From positions 124,001 to 188,000 of the forward strand of contig JAILXU010000003.1 in NCBI GenBank assembly GCA_045430275.1: a stretch of 64,000 bases of DNA. Reading direction: 5' to 3'. Below, piece after piece: positions 18,437 to 26,540 of the stretch. The translations under genes were made by a program, and so were the position numbers. The notes under the pieces are model-generated. The model worked only from the letters and a program-made list of their open reading frames with translations. It searched no databases and had not been told where the DNA came from. Position 1 is the first letter of the stretch; the number at the start of each line of letters is the position of its first letter. Source of the DNA: Oceanobacter sp045430275 (GTDB lineage Bacteria; Pseudomonadota; Gammaproteobacteria; Pseudomonadales; Oceanobacteraceae).

Positions 18437-18759
18437 TCCAGGCCGCATGAACACTGGCCCCGTCGAGTATTACTCGTCGGGGTTTTTTTATGCCAGCTAT
18501 CCAGTACTGTGATGTGGATAACCGTTGTGGATATCTTTAATCCACAGTTTTTTGCACAGCCATTATATTATCCACTGGCTTGTTTTTGGGTTGTGGATAT
18601 CATTGGTTGAACCGAGTTATCCACAAATTTCTTGCGCTGCTGAAGTGCTGGAAGCTTCCGATTATAATAACAAGTTGTGTTCATCAGCCCGAGGCTCGAC
18701 ACCAATCCGATGCTCAGCTTCTGGACGGCACGACATCCATTTATCGACAGGAATGATTC
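18437..18759. other. gyrB-fabV gap with DnaA-box cluster
   Basis: A 323-base gene-free gap. After the gyrB terminator it contains perfect DnaA boxes TGTGGATAA (18513-18521, reverse) and TTATCCACA (18617-18625). Near matches are TGTGGATAT (18526-18534 and 18592-18600), TAATCCACA (18538-18546) and TTATCCACT (18568-18576): six sites in about 115 bases. No obvious AT-rich unwinding tract accompanies them. It could be a DnaA-titration or origin-accessory locus and also holds the fabV promoter. Confidence 0.6.
18458..18489 (+). terminator. Rho-independent terminator of gyrB
   Basis: Inverted repeat CCCCGTCGAGTA / TACTCGTCGGGG with one mismatch, directly followed by seven T residues, 22 bases after the gyrB stop. 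Confidence 0.9.
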
Positions 18760-19953
18760 ATGATTATCAAACCACGAGTACGCGGTTTTATGTGTGTGAC
18801 GACCCATCCAACCGGGTGCGAAGCAAACGTTAAAGAGCAGATCGACTACATCAAGTCCCAGGGCAACATCGATGATATGCCCAAGCGTGTGTTGGTGATC
18901 GGTTCTTCCACAGGTTACGGATTGGCTGCGCGTATTGCTGCGGCGTTTGGCGGCGGTGCGTCAACCTTGGGTGTTTTCTTTGAAAAAGAAGGCACTGATC
19001 GTAAGCCGGGAACTGCAGGCTGGTACAACTCGGCGGCTTTCCACAAGTTTGCCGAAGAAGATGGCTTGTACGCCAAGAGCATCAACGGTGATGCGTTCAC
19101 TGATGAACTAAAGCAGAAAGCAATTGAGACCATTAAAGCGGACATGGGTCAGGTGGATCTGGTGATCTACAGTCTGGCGGCTCCTCGTCGTCAGCATCCT
19201 CGTACGGGTGAAATTCACAACTCCACGTTGAAGCCGATTGGTAAAGACGTGACCCTGATGGGCATCAACACCAATAAGTCCGAGATTCAGGAATTTACGC
19301 TGGAAGCCGCGTCTCAGGAAGACATCGACAACACCGTTGCTGTGATGGGTGGCGAAGATTGGCAGATGTGGATCGATGCACTCGATGAAGCCGGTGTTTT
19401 GGCCGATGGTGCCAAAACGTCCGCTTTCACTTACATCGGTGAGAAAGTGACCTGGGATCTGTACTGGGGTGGCACCATTGGTCGCGCCAAGCAGGATCTG
19501 GATGAGCGTGTTAAAGCAATCCGTGAAACGATGGCTGCCAAAGGCGGTGATGCACGCGTTTCTGTACTGAAAGCGGTTGTTACTCAGGCCAGTTCTGCGA
19601 TTCCAATCATGCCCCTGTATCTGTCATTGCTGTTTAAAGTGATGAAGGAAGAGGGCACGCACGAAGGCTGTATCGAGCAGTTGTACCGCTTGTACTCTGA
19701 GTGTTTGTACACTGATACACCACGTCTGGACGATGAAGGCCGCGCTCGCGTTGATGAGTTGGAACTGAAGCCAGAAATTCAGAAAGCTGTCGAAGATGCA
19801 TGGGACAGCATCACGACAGAAACGATTCCAACAGCGACCGACTTCGAAGGCTATCAGGCGGAGTTCCTGCGTTTGTTTGGCTTTGGAATTGACGGTGTGG
19901 ATTACGATGCCGATGTTAATCCTGTGGTTGATATTGCGGGTATGGTTGAGTAA
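18760..19953 (+). CDS. fabV: Enoyl-ACP reductase FabV (NADH)
   Basis: Trans-2-enoyl-ACP/CoA reductase that completes each cycle of type II fatty acid synthesis; this family is naturally insensitive to triclosan. The 397 residues show the NADH-binding GSSTGYGLAAR (48-58) and the active-site Y-x8-K pair (Tyr235, Lys244) within YWGGTIGRAK. The start MIIKPRVRGFMCVTTHP is the conserved N-terminus. It stands alone, with a terminator downstream at 19995. Confidence 0.97.
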   Translation: MIIKPRVRGFMCVTTHPTGCEANVKEQIDYIKSQGNIDDMPKRVLVIGSSTGYGLAARIAAAFGGGASTLGVFFEKEGTDRKPGTAGWYNSAAFHKFAEEDGLYAKSINGDAFTDELKQKAIETIKADMGQVDLVIYSLAAPRRQHPRTGEIHNSTLKPIGKDVTLMGINTNKSEIQEFTLEAASQEDIDNTVAVMGGEDWQMWIDALDEAGVLADGAKTSAFTYIGEKVTWDLYWGGTIGRAKQDLDERVKAIRETMAAKGGDARVSVLKAVVTQASSAIPIMPLYLSLLFKVMKEEGTHEGCIEQLYRLYSECLYTDTPRLDDEGRARVDELELKPEIQKAVEDAWDSITTETIPTATDFEGYQAEFLRLFGFGIDGVDYDADVNPVVDIAGMVE

Positions 19954-19971
19954 TTCAATCAGAAAGGTTGA

Positions 19972-19987
19972 TGTTCCACGTGGAACA
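19972..19987. promoter_or_regulatory. parS: Perfect parS site 1
   Basis: Palindrome TGTTCCACGTGGAACA just after the fabV stop codon. It matches the ParB-binding consensus used by Pseudomonas-type chromosomes. First of three identical copies within 156 bases. Confidence 0.93.
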
Positions 19988-19994
19988 TTACGGG

Positions 19995-20023
19995 AGCCGA
20001 AGCAGTTTTGCTTCGGCTTTTTT
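19995..20023 (+). terminator. Rho-independent terminator of fabV
   Basis: Stem AGCCGAAGCA / TGCTTCGGCT with a four-base loop followed by a T-run, lying between parS sites 1 and 2. Confidence 0.92.
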
Positions 20024-20047
20024 GTGCCCGGAAGAAGTAGGGGAGAG

Positions 20048-20063
20048 TGTTCCACGTGGAACA
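20048..20063. promoter_or_regulatory. parS: Perfect parS site 2
   Basis: Second identical TGTTCCACGTGGAACA palindrome, 76 bases after the first (start to start). Confidence 0.93.
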
Positions 20064-20111
20064 TTGGCAAAGTCGATGTGATGTTGGTGGCGTTGGTACT
20101 CAGAAGCAGAG

Positions 20112-20127
20112 TGTTCCACGTGGAACA
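20112..20127. promoter_or_regulatory. parS: Perfect parS site 3
   Basis: Third identical TGTTCCACGTGGAACA palindrome, 64 bases after the second. The three together form the densest parS cluster in the window. Confidence 0.93.
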
Positions 20128-20152
20128 CTGAGGGTTACTAGCATCACAGCTT

Positions 20153-20183
20153 GGTGTATTACGCTGTCGCTAATACACCCTAC
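20153..20183. repeat. Palindromic repeat-like hairpin
   Basis: GGTGTATTA (20153-20161), a nine-base GC-containing loop (CGCTGTCGC), TAATACACC (20171-20179) and a CTAC tail. Its form resembles the dispersed GTAGGGTG...CACC palindromes seen in many bacterial genomes. Only one copy was noticed in this window, so repeat status is inferred. Confidence 0.4.
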
Positions 20184-20506
20184 ATTTCAAAATCAACGGC
20201 AGTTGATAATTTGAAAGCTTTTTTAGATATGAGTGAGTCCCAAAAAGTTTTAGGGGACTGTACTCGACTGCCATGGAACCAAACTCCTTCTAGTGGTTTC
20301 TGCATTACACCAAACTCACTCTGAACATAATTGAGCAGGTCTTCAGCAGGATGATCATAGGCTTCAGAGATTTTTATCTCTCTCAATGTTTGGGATAGGT
20401 AGCTTGGTTCTACATTCAGGGACTGACTTAAAGATTTCAAAGCTGTGTCTTTTGTGGGGTTGTTTCTAAAACTACTTTGCTGATTGAAACTGAAAGCACT
20501 GATCAC
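20180..20506 (-). CDS. Hypothetical protein, possibly a truncated accessory gene
   Basis: A 108-residue open frame I do not recognise. It begins MISAFSFNQQSSFRNNPTKD, has a helical N-terminal part (KSLSQSLNVEPSYLSQTLREI) and a motif GVWFHGSRVQSPKTFWDSL near residue 75. It stops soon after, which looks like the N-terminal part of a longer protein. Base composition is more AT-rich than the neighbours. No clear Shine-Dalgarno sequence precedes the start. It sits between the parS cluster and plsC beside another coding-like fragment on the plus strand, so gene debris is as likely as a real short gene. Confidence 0.35.
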   Translation of the reverse strand: MISAFSFNQQSSFRNNPTKDTALKSLSQSLNVEPSYLSQTLREIKISEAYDHPAEDLLNYVQSEFGVMQKPLEGVWFHGSRVQSPKTFWDSLISKKAFKLSTAVDFEM

Positions 20507-20618
20507 CCATCAGGCCAAGGTGTTGAATTACATAGGGACGGTCTACCACCTGTACGAGAAGAGAACTCGACATGGTTATGGCGTTGTATCAGTGATTAAT
20601 TTAATTAAACTTCTTTAA
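20484..20618 (+). pseudogene. Coding-like remnant
   Basis: An open stretch of 44 codons without its own good start (opens after a stop at 20481). It would read LITHQAKVLNYIGTVYHLYE and end with INLIKLL before TAA. It looks like the C-terminal end of a gene whose upstream part is gone, and it overlaps the start of the minus-strand frame at 20506. Family unknown. Confidence 0.25.
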
Positions 20619-20624
20619 CGGTAT

Positions 20625-20657
20625 AAAAAAAGCGGCTTCATCTGAAGCCGCTTTTTT
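20625..20657. terminator. Bidirectional rho-independent terminator
   Basis: Stem AGCGGCTTCA / TGAAGCCGCT with a two-base loop, preceded by an A-run and followed by a T-run, so it can work on both strands. It should end plsC on the minus strand. Confidence 0.9.
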
Positions 20658-20681
20658 GGAATGGTGACATGACGCTTTGTA

Positions 20682-21506
20682 TCAGAAACGTTTGCCGCTG
20701 GTGTCGGCGTCTACGTATTCACCACTGAAAGGGGTTGCTGAAATGCGATCCACTTGTTCGTTGATCCAGTGTTCGACCTGATCATTCAGCTCGGCTGTTT
20801 TTAGGCCTTCTGATGAAATCGGTGCGCCGATGACCAGACGAATCACCCCTGGACGTTTTACCCAACTGGTGTTAGGCCAGCACTCACCGGAGTTATGCGC
20901 TACCGGGATCACAGGGACACCGGTACGAGTGGCCAGCATCGCGCCGCTCTTGGAAAACGCCTTGCGCTTGCCTGTCGGAATGCGGCTGCCTTCTGGAAAT
21001 ACCAGAACATGAATACCACGGTTCATGCGGTCTTCACCTTGCTGCATCACCTGCTTCAGCGCATTGGTCTTTTTGCTACGGTCGATAAAAATGGGCTGAA
21101 TCAACTGCAGGCCCCAGCCAAAGAACGGCAGGTACGACAGCTCTTTCTTGACCACCTGAACGTGGGGTGCAATCACCGTGGGCAGCATCATGGTTTCCCA
21201 GGTGCTCTGATGTTTGCTCAGAATCACCACGCCTTTGGCGGGCTCTGTCGGAATGTTTTCAGTGCCTTCAATTTCGCAGCGAATGCCACAAATCCAGCGT
21301 AAGCCAAACAGCACCAGACGGCAGTAATACACCATCACGATGTAGTTGCGGGTGCGAATATCGGCAAATAAGGCAAACGGCAGACTGCCGATAAACCAGG
21401 TGCTGGTGACCAGAGCCAGCCAGAGGTAAAACATAATACTACGAAGCTGGTCGAGGGGCGTACTGTTCGATGGCGAAGAGGTACTGGACGGACGGGTGTT
21501 TGTCAT
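20682..21506 (-). CDS. plsC: 1-acyl-sn-glycerol-3-phosphate acyltransferase
   Basis: Membrane acyltransferase making phosphatidic acid from lysophosphatidic acid. The 274 residues have an N-terminal transmembrane segment (about 25-50) and the acyltransferase motifs KHQSTWE (98-104; here H-x4-E instead of the more common H-x4-D) and FPEGSR (170-175). A Ser/Thr-rich N-terminal tail precedes the first helix. Position beside gmhB and glyS matches the acyltransferase next to gmhB in Pseudomonas. The exact acceptor substrate is inferred from family only. Confidence 0.88.
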   Translation of the reverse strand: MTNTRPSSTSSPSNSTPLDQLRSIMFYLWLALVTSTWFIGSLPFALFADIRTRNYIVMVYYCRLVLFGLRWICGIRCEIEGTENIPTEPAKGVVILSKHQSTWETMMLPTVIAPHVQVVKKELSYLPFFGWGLQLIQPIFIDRSKKTNALKQVMQQGEDRMNRGIHVLVFPEGSRIPTGKRKAFSKSGAMLATRTGVPVIPVAHNSGECWPNTSWVKRPGVIRLVIGAPISSEGLKTAELNDQVEHWINEQVDRISATPFSGEYVDADTSGKRF

Positions 21507-21698
21507 AAATTTATTATCCGGGCCGATGGCCAGTCAGCATCAGTCTTGTTGTCCCAATGGGCGAGTAATGACTGTCTGACTGGTCGTACTGATCTCAATA
21601 ACGGACAGTGTTTATACCACCGCTGATGTATTTGGGGTACCGATTGGATTCTTAGAACTGTTTCCAGAATGGCACCATAATGGAGCAAGCAAGGGCTT

Positions 21699-22253
21699 TC
21701 AGGAGCTTGAGGAAAGAAACTGCTCAACCCAGTCGGCCAGTGAATTCACCACCTGTGCGTTCGCCAGTGATGGATGCTGAGCCAGCTTGGGTTCGCTTTT
21801 CAGCCCTTTCCCTGTTCGTACCAGCACTGGCACACAGTTGCGAGCAATACCGGCTTCCAGGTCACGCAGAGAATCCCCAATCATGGGAGCACCTGCGGCA
21901 GAGACGCCCAGTGCCTGTTCAATCTGGTCAATCAATCCGGGCAATGGTTTGCGGCAGTCGCAGTTATCGTCCGGGCCATGAGGACACCAGGCGATGTGTG
22001 CGAAGGAGCCGCCCTCAGCTTCAACCAGTGCGGTCATTTTGGCGTGCATGGCATCGAGGTCATCCGATGAGAAATAACCCCGTGCGAGGCCGCTCTGGTT
22101 CGTCGCCACCGCGACCTGATAGCCTGCCTTGCACAAGCGTGCAATGGCTGCCGCGCTGCCGGGAATGGGAATCCATTCATCCACGCTTTTAACGTAGGCA
22201 TCCGAATCCTGATTGATCACGCCATCGCGATCAAGAATAACAAGCGTGCTCAT
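21699..22253 (-). CDS. gmhB: D-glycero-beta-D-manno-heptose-1,7-bisphosphate 7-phosphatase
   Basis: HAD-family phosphatase in ADP-heptose synthesis for the LPS inner core. The start at 22253 (MSTLVILDRDGVINQD) gives 184 residues. HAD motif I DRDG is at 8-11, TNQSG follows at 51-55, and a zinc-binding cluster has Cys90, His92, Cys98 and Cys100, diagnostic of GmhB. The upstream open frame to 22316 is not family-like. It lies downstream of glyS on the same strand. Confidence 0.95.
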   Translation of the reverse strand: MSTLVILDRDGVINQDSDAYVKSVDEWIPIPGSAAAIARLCKAGYQVAVATNQSGLARGYFSSDDLDAMHAKMTALVEAEGGSFAHIAWCPHGPDDNCDCRKPLPGLIDQIEQALGVSAAGAPMIGDSLRDLEAGIARNCVPVLVRTGKGLKSEPKLAQHPSLANAQVVNSLADWVEQFLSSSS

Positions 22254-22333
22254 GGTAAGAGTTTCCAGAGAGGGAAATGAGAGGTATGAATCGGGTGTTA
22301 GAAGAAAATCTAACACCCGTTATCAGGCTGGAA

Positions 22334-24451
22334 TCAGCTCTGAAGTACAGAAATATCTGCAATGGCCAGGAACAGTCCTTGCAGTTGCTTCAGCAATGCC
22401 AGGCGGTTGTTCTTAACCGCTTCATCATCGGCCATCACCATCACGTTATCGAAGAAGGCATCAACAACGTTGCGCAGGAACGCCAGTGCTCTGAGAGCAC
22501 CTTCGTAATCGCCCTTGGCCAGTGACGGCTTGAGCAGATCCTGCATGCCAGCGACTTCGTCTGCCAGTGCTTTTTCTTCCATCTGTTGCAGCAGCTCGCG
22601 GTTCACGACCGGCTCCACCTGATCGCCGCCATTCTTGGCCAGAATGTTGGCAACCCGCTTATTGGCAGACGCCAGCGCTTCGGCGGCCTCCAGTGTGGAG
22701 AACAGGTGAACGGCTTGCACGCGGCGGTCGATATCCAGTGGGTTGGTCACGCCCAGCGCACGAACGGCCTGGAAAACGTCAGCCGGGATGTTCTCATCCT
22801 GATACCAGGCGGAGAAACGATCCAGCATGTATTCGACCAGCGTGGCTTTGGTGTCGGCGTTCAGTTCGGTGGCCCAGTCGTTTTCCAGTGCCCAGTCGAT
22901 CAACTGGTGCAGGTCGATGTTGATCTGCTTTTCAACCAGAATACGCAGCACACCCAGCGATGCACGGCGCAACGCAAACGGGTCTTTGGAGCCGGTTGGC
23001 AGTTGGCCAATACCGAACAGGCCCACCAGCGAGTCGAGGCGGTCGGCCAGTGCGATGGCGGTGCCGGTCGCGGTGCTGGGCAGTTCGTCACCGGCAAAGG
23101 CAGGCATGTACTGCTCGATCATGGCCGCGCATACATCGGCATTTTCACCGTCGTGTTCCGCGTAGTACTTGCCCGCCAGACCCTGAAGGTCGGTGAACTC
23201 GTACACCATGTTGGTGACCAGATCGTTTTTGCACAGCTTGGCGGCGCGCTCAACAGATGGATTTCGAAGATTAATCAACGCGGCTGCTTGTTCTGTCGGA
23301 GTCACTGGTTCGATGAAATCAATTATTTTCTGGCCCAGTACCGAGATACGACGCGCCTTGTCAGCGATGGAACCCAGGCTGTTGACCCAGACCACGTTTT
23401 CCAGCTTCTCGAAGCGATTTTCCAGCGGCTGCTTGCGGTCGGTGTCCCAGAAGAACTTGGCGTCGGCCAAACGTGGGCGAATCACTTTCTCGTTACCGGA
23501 AATCACCTGCATCGGATCTTTCGATTCGATGTTGGAAACGGTGATGAAGTTGTTCAGCAACTGGCCGTCTTTCATGACGTGGAAGTATTTCTGGTGCTCT
23601 TTCATGGAAGACACCAGCGCTTCTGCCGGTACGGTCAGGAATTCTTCCTCGAAGGAACCGGCCAGCGCGACGGGCCATTCGTTCAGCGCGGTGACTTCTT
23701 CCAGCAGGTCGGCTTCGATCACGGCTTCGCCGCCCAGCTTTTCGCCTTCGGCTTTGACTTGCTCGGCGATCAGGTCGGAACGCTCCTGGAAGCGGGCCAT
23801 CACGTAGGCGTTACGCAAGGTGCTTTCGTAGTCGGCTGGGGTGTTGATAGCGACTTCACCCGGCGCGTGGAAGCGGTGGCCACGGCTGGTATTGCCTGAT
23901 GCCAGCCCCAAAATGTTGGCGTTCACGACTTCGTTGCCAAACAGCAGTACCAGCCACTGGGCCGGGCGCACAAATTCAATGCGGGAAGCACCCCAGCGCA
24001 TGCGCTTTGGAATCGGCAGCTTGTCGAGGCTGTTCTGGATGATGGCAGGCAGCAGCTCGGCGGTGTTCTTGCCCGCGATGGTGCGCTCCAGCATCAGCTT
24101 GCCTGCGTTCTTGCCCGCCGATTCCGGGGCTTCTTTCAGGTCTTCGGCGTTGGCACCGGCACGGGCAGCAAAGCCCAGTGCGGCTTTGGTCAGGTTGCCG
24201 TCGGCGTCGTAGGCGATCTTGGCCGGTGGGCCGTACAGGGTTTCTTCCTGATCCGGTTGCTTCTCGGACAGCTCGGCAATGCGCACGGCCATACGGCGTG
24301 GGGCGGCAAAGATTTCGACCTGACCGAAGTCCAGTTTGGCGTCTTCCAGACCTTGCTGAATGCCAGAGGCAAAGGCTTCTGACAGGTTTTTCAGGGCCAT
24401 CGGTGGCAGTTCTTCGGTGCCCAGTTCAACCAGAAAATCACGTGTGCTCAT
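22334..24451 (-). CDS. glyS: Glycyl-tRNA synthetase beta subunit
   Basis: Beta chain of the tetrameric bacterial glycyl-tRNA synthetase, carrying tRNA-binding domains. The 705 residues begin MSTRDFLVELGTEELPP, the family signature, and contain WGASRIEFVRPAQWLVLLFG and ALADRLDSLVGLFGIGQLPTGSKDPF. Length fits the family (about 690). Its ATG overlaps the glyQ TGA by one base (TGATG), giving tight translational coupling and equal subunit synthesis. Confidence 0.98.
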   Translation of the reverse strand: MSTRDFLVELGTEELPPMALKNLSEAFASGIQQGLEDAKLDFGQVEIFAAPRRMAVRIAELSEKQPDQEETLYGPPAKIAYDADGNLTKAALGFAARAGANAEDLKEAPESAGKNAGKLMLERTIAGKNTAELLPAIIQNSLDKLPIPKRMRWGASRIEFVRPAQWLVLLFGNEVVNANILGLASGNTSRGHRFHAPGEVAINTPADYESTLRNAYVMARFQERSDLIAEQVKAEGEKLGGEAVIEADLLEEVTALNEWPVALAGSFEEEFLTVPAEALVSSMKEHQKYFHVMKDGQLLNNFITVSNIESKDPMQVISGNEKVIRPRLADAKFFWDTDRKQPLENRFEKLENVVWVNSLGSIADKARRISVLGQKIIDFIEPVTPTEQAAALINLRNPSVERAAKLCKNDLVTNMVYEFTDLQGLAGKYYAEHDGENADVCAAMIEQYMPAFAGDELPSTATGTAIALADRLDSLVGLFGIGQLPTGSKDPFALRRASLGVLRILVEKQINIDLHQLIDWALENDWATELNADTKATLVEYMLDRFSAWYQDENIPADVFQAVRALGVTNPLDIDRRVQAVHLFSTLEAAEALASANKRVANILAKNGGDQVEPVVNRELLQQMEEKALADEVAGMQDLLKPSLAKGDYEGALRALAFLRNVVDAFFDNVMVMADDEAVKNNRLALLKQLQGLFLAIADISVLQS

Positions 24452-25467
24452 CAGTTGCTCTCCTGGGCTTTCTTCGCTTGTTTAGCCGCAGCCTTGGCGG
24501 CTTTTTCTGCTTCTTTGGCCTTGGCAGCCTGCCATTTGGCCAGCACTTCTTCACGGATGGTTTCGTCGGCCAGCGGGAAGCCTTTTTCGGCGCGGCTGTC
24601 GAAGTAAGCGTGTGCTACAGCACGGGCCAGAGTACGCACGCGCAGGATGTAACCCTGACGCTCGGTGACCGAGATGGCCGCACGGGCATCCAGCATGTTG
24701 AACGTGTGGGACGCTTTCAGAACCTGCTCATACGCAGGCAACGGCAGGTTGGCTTCGATCAGACGGTTGCAGTCTTTTTCGTACTGGTCGAACGCCTGGA
24801 ACAGGAAGTCGACATCGGCGTATTCAAAGTTGTAGGTCGATTGCTCGACTTCGTTCTGATGGAACACGTCGCCGTAGGTCACGGCCTTACCGTCCGGGCC
24901 GTACGTCCAGACCAGGTCGTAGACGGAATCCACTTCTTGCAGGTACATGGCGATACGCTCAAGACCGTAGGTGATTTCACCCGTAACCGGATAGCATTCC
25001 AGACCACCGGCCTGCTGGAAGTAGGTGAACTGAGTCACTTCCATGCCGTTGAGCCAGACTTCCCAGCCCAGACCCCACGCGCCCAGCGTTGGAGATTCCC
25101 AGTTGTCTTCGACGAAACGGACATCGTGTACCAGTGTGTCGATACCCAATGCCTTGAGGGAGTCCAGATACTTTTCCTGGATGTCGATTGGATTGGGCTT
25201 CATCACCACCTGAAACTGATAGTAATGCTGCAGACGGTTCGGGTTTTCACCGTAGCGACCGTCCGTCGGACGACGGCTCGGCTGAACGTAAGCAGAGTTC
25301 CAGTTTTCCGGGCCAACAGCACGCAGGAAAGTATGAACGTGGAAGGTGCCTGCGCCGACTTCCAGATCCAGTGGTTGGTTAATGACGCAGCCCTGCTCGG
25401 ACCAGTATTCCTGCAGGGCGGCAATCAGGCCCTGAAAGGTTTTGATGTTATGGCGACTCTGACTCAC
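24451..25467 (-). CDS. glyQ: Glycyl-tRNA synthetase alpha subunit
   Basis: Catalytic class II core of the alpha2beta2 glycyl-tRNA synthetase. The 338 residues contain the conserved N-terminal TFQGLIAALQEYWSEQGCVI and motif-type stretches YVQPSRRPTDGRYGENPNRL and LDARAAISVTERQGYI. It is about 30 residues longer than E. coli GlyQ because of a Lys/Ala/Glu-rich C-terminal tail (from about residue 310), probably a flexible helix. First gene of the glyQ-glyS-gmhB-plsC string. Confidence 0.98.
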   Translation of the reverse strand: MSQSRHNIKTFQGLIAALQEYWSEQGCVINQPLDLEVGAGTFHVHTFLRAVGPENWNSAYVQPSRRPTDGRYGENPNRLQHYYQFQVVMKPNPIDIQEKYLDSLKALGIDTLVHDVRFVEDNWESPTLGAWGLGWEVWLNGMEVTQFTYFQQAGGLECYPVTGEITYGLERIAMYLQEVDSVYDLVWTYGPDGKAVTYGDVFHQNEVEQSTYNFEYADVDFLFQAFDQYEKDCNRLIEANLPLPAYEQVLKASHTFNMLDARAAISVTERQGYILRVRTLARAVAHAYFDSRAEKGFPLADETIREEVLAKWQAAKAKEAEKAAKAAAKQAKKAQESN

Positions 25468-25658
25468 AGCGGATAACCCTTATCAGCGGCGCGTCCTCAG
25501 CAGACGGGCCTGTCTGGATAGCTAAAAAATAAAAAGACGCCGGATTATAACAATGCCGGGCTGTGATAACAGTGGCCCAACGCAGGCGAATAGACGGGAG
25601 CGGATCAAGACAGGCAGGCACCGGGATTCCGGCACCTTGAGAGTGGGGTAAAAAACGA

Positions 25659-26312
25659 TCAGGCCTGGGGAATGCAGAGACAGACTTCTGCGCCGCCTTT
25701 AGGCAGGTTGTTGCAACTGACGGTGCCGGGATTCTGATCCTGGCTGTGATGCTCGGCGATCAGATCCACCAGATACAATCCGAGACCGCTGCCGCCGGTT
25801 TTGGTGGTGATTGTTTCGCCATTCAGAACACTCTGATCAAAGCCGTGACCGTTGTCGGCAACGTGAATCAGCAAGGCTTTGCCGCTGTCCTGTTGGGTTT
25901 CTTCAGCTCGAATCTTGATGCGGGTTGAGCCAGCCTGAGCACTGTTGGTGATCAGAATGGTCAGAGCCAGTTGCAGCAGGTCGTCGTTATAGACGCACTG
26001 AATGGTCTCGGCAATATCGTTGACGAACTTGATGTTCGGAAACTGGATTTGCATCGACTCAATGGCGTCCAGCACGGTGTCGTGTGGCCAGGCGTCGTCG
26101 AGTGGGAAGTCGACGGCCTTTTCCAGTCGAAACAGCGTCATCATCTGCATGGCGTCGTTCTGCAGACGGTTGGTATTTTGTACGATTGGCTTCAGCAAAT
26201 GATGGTACTGAGCGGGAATCTGTTGCATGGCATCCAGCTCGCAGACCTGCAAGGTTTGCAGCTGGTTTTTCAGGTCGTGGATAACGGCACCTACCATGTA
26301 GTCAAATTTCAT
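25659..26312 (-). CDS. Minimal histidine-kinase-like ATPase without sensor domain
   Basis: A 217-residue cytoplasmic protein consisting only of kinase core. It has an H-box VIHDLKNQLQTL with His12, a helical dimerisation stretch, then HATPase_c motifs: N-box ITNSAQAG (Asn123), G1 DNGHG (153-157) and G2 GGSGLGL (173-179). There is no transmembrane or input domain and no response regulator nearby, so it may be recruited by a partner or act as a phosphotransfer/phosphatase module. The start at 26312 is chosen for its upstream AGGAG. It is divergent from the lipid A acyltransferase gene. Confidence 0.8.
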   Translation of the reverse strand: MKFDYMVGAVIHDLKNQLQTLQVCELDAMQQIPAQYHHLLKPIVQNTNRLQNDAMQMMTLFRLEKAVDFPLDDAWPHDTVLDAIESMQIQFPNIKFVNDIAETIQCVYNDDLLQLALTILITNSAQAGSTRIKIRAEETQQDSGKALLIHVADNGHGFDQSVLNGETITTKTGGSGLGLYLVDLIAEHHSQDQNPGTVSCNNLPKGGAEVCLCIPQA

Positions 26313-26540
26313 CGGGCCTGGCTCCTGTAGAGCAGTAAACGGTATGAACAAGCGCCTTTTGGGCGCGCGCTATTTTATGCTGTTCCATAAATTTTAGACA
26401 CCCGTTTAAATACCTGCCGGGAACTTGTTCCGTTTACAGAGTGTTCCACAAGGGTTTGCTCGTGCTGGAGACGCGCGGGTACACTGGCGCGCTGGTGGCT
26501 GAATGGCCAAATTTCTTTTGTTTCCTGTCAGGGTGTTGCT

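Noticed and set aside
16976..18454. 492-codon open frame antisense to gyrB
   Set aside because: Long antisense frames over gyrB, glyS (22586-23899), mnmG (4067-4915) and the LysM gene (33273-34460) follow codon bias of the real genes and have no family features.
19624..20070. 148-codon minus-strand open frame starting MPMFHVEH
   Set aside because: It runs through parS palindromes (read as FHVEH or VPRGT) and antisense to fabV; it is a composition artefact, not a gene.
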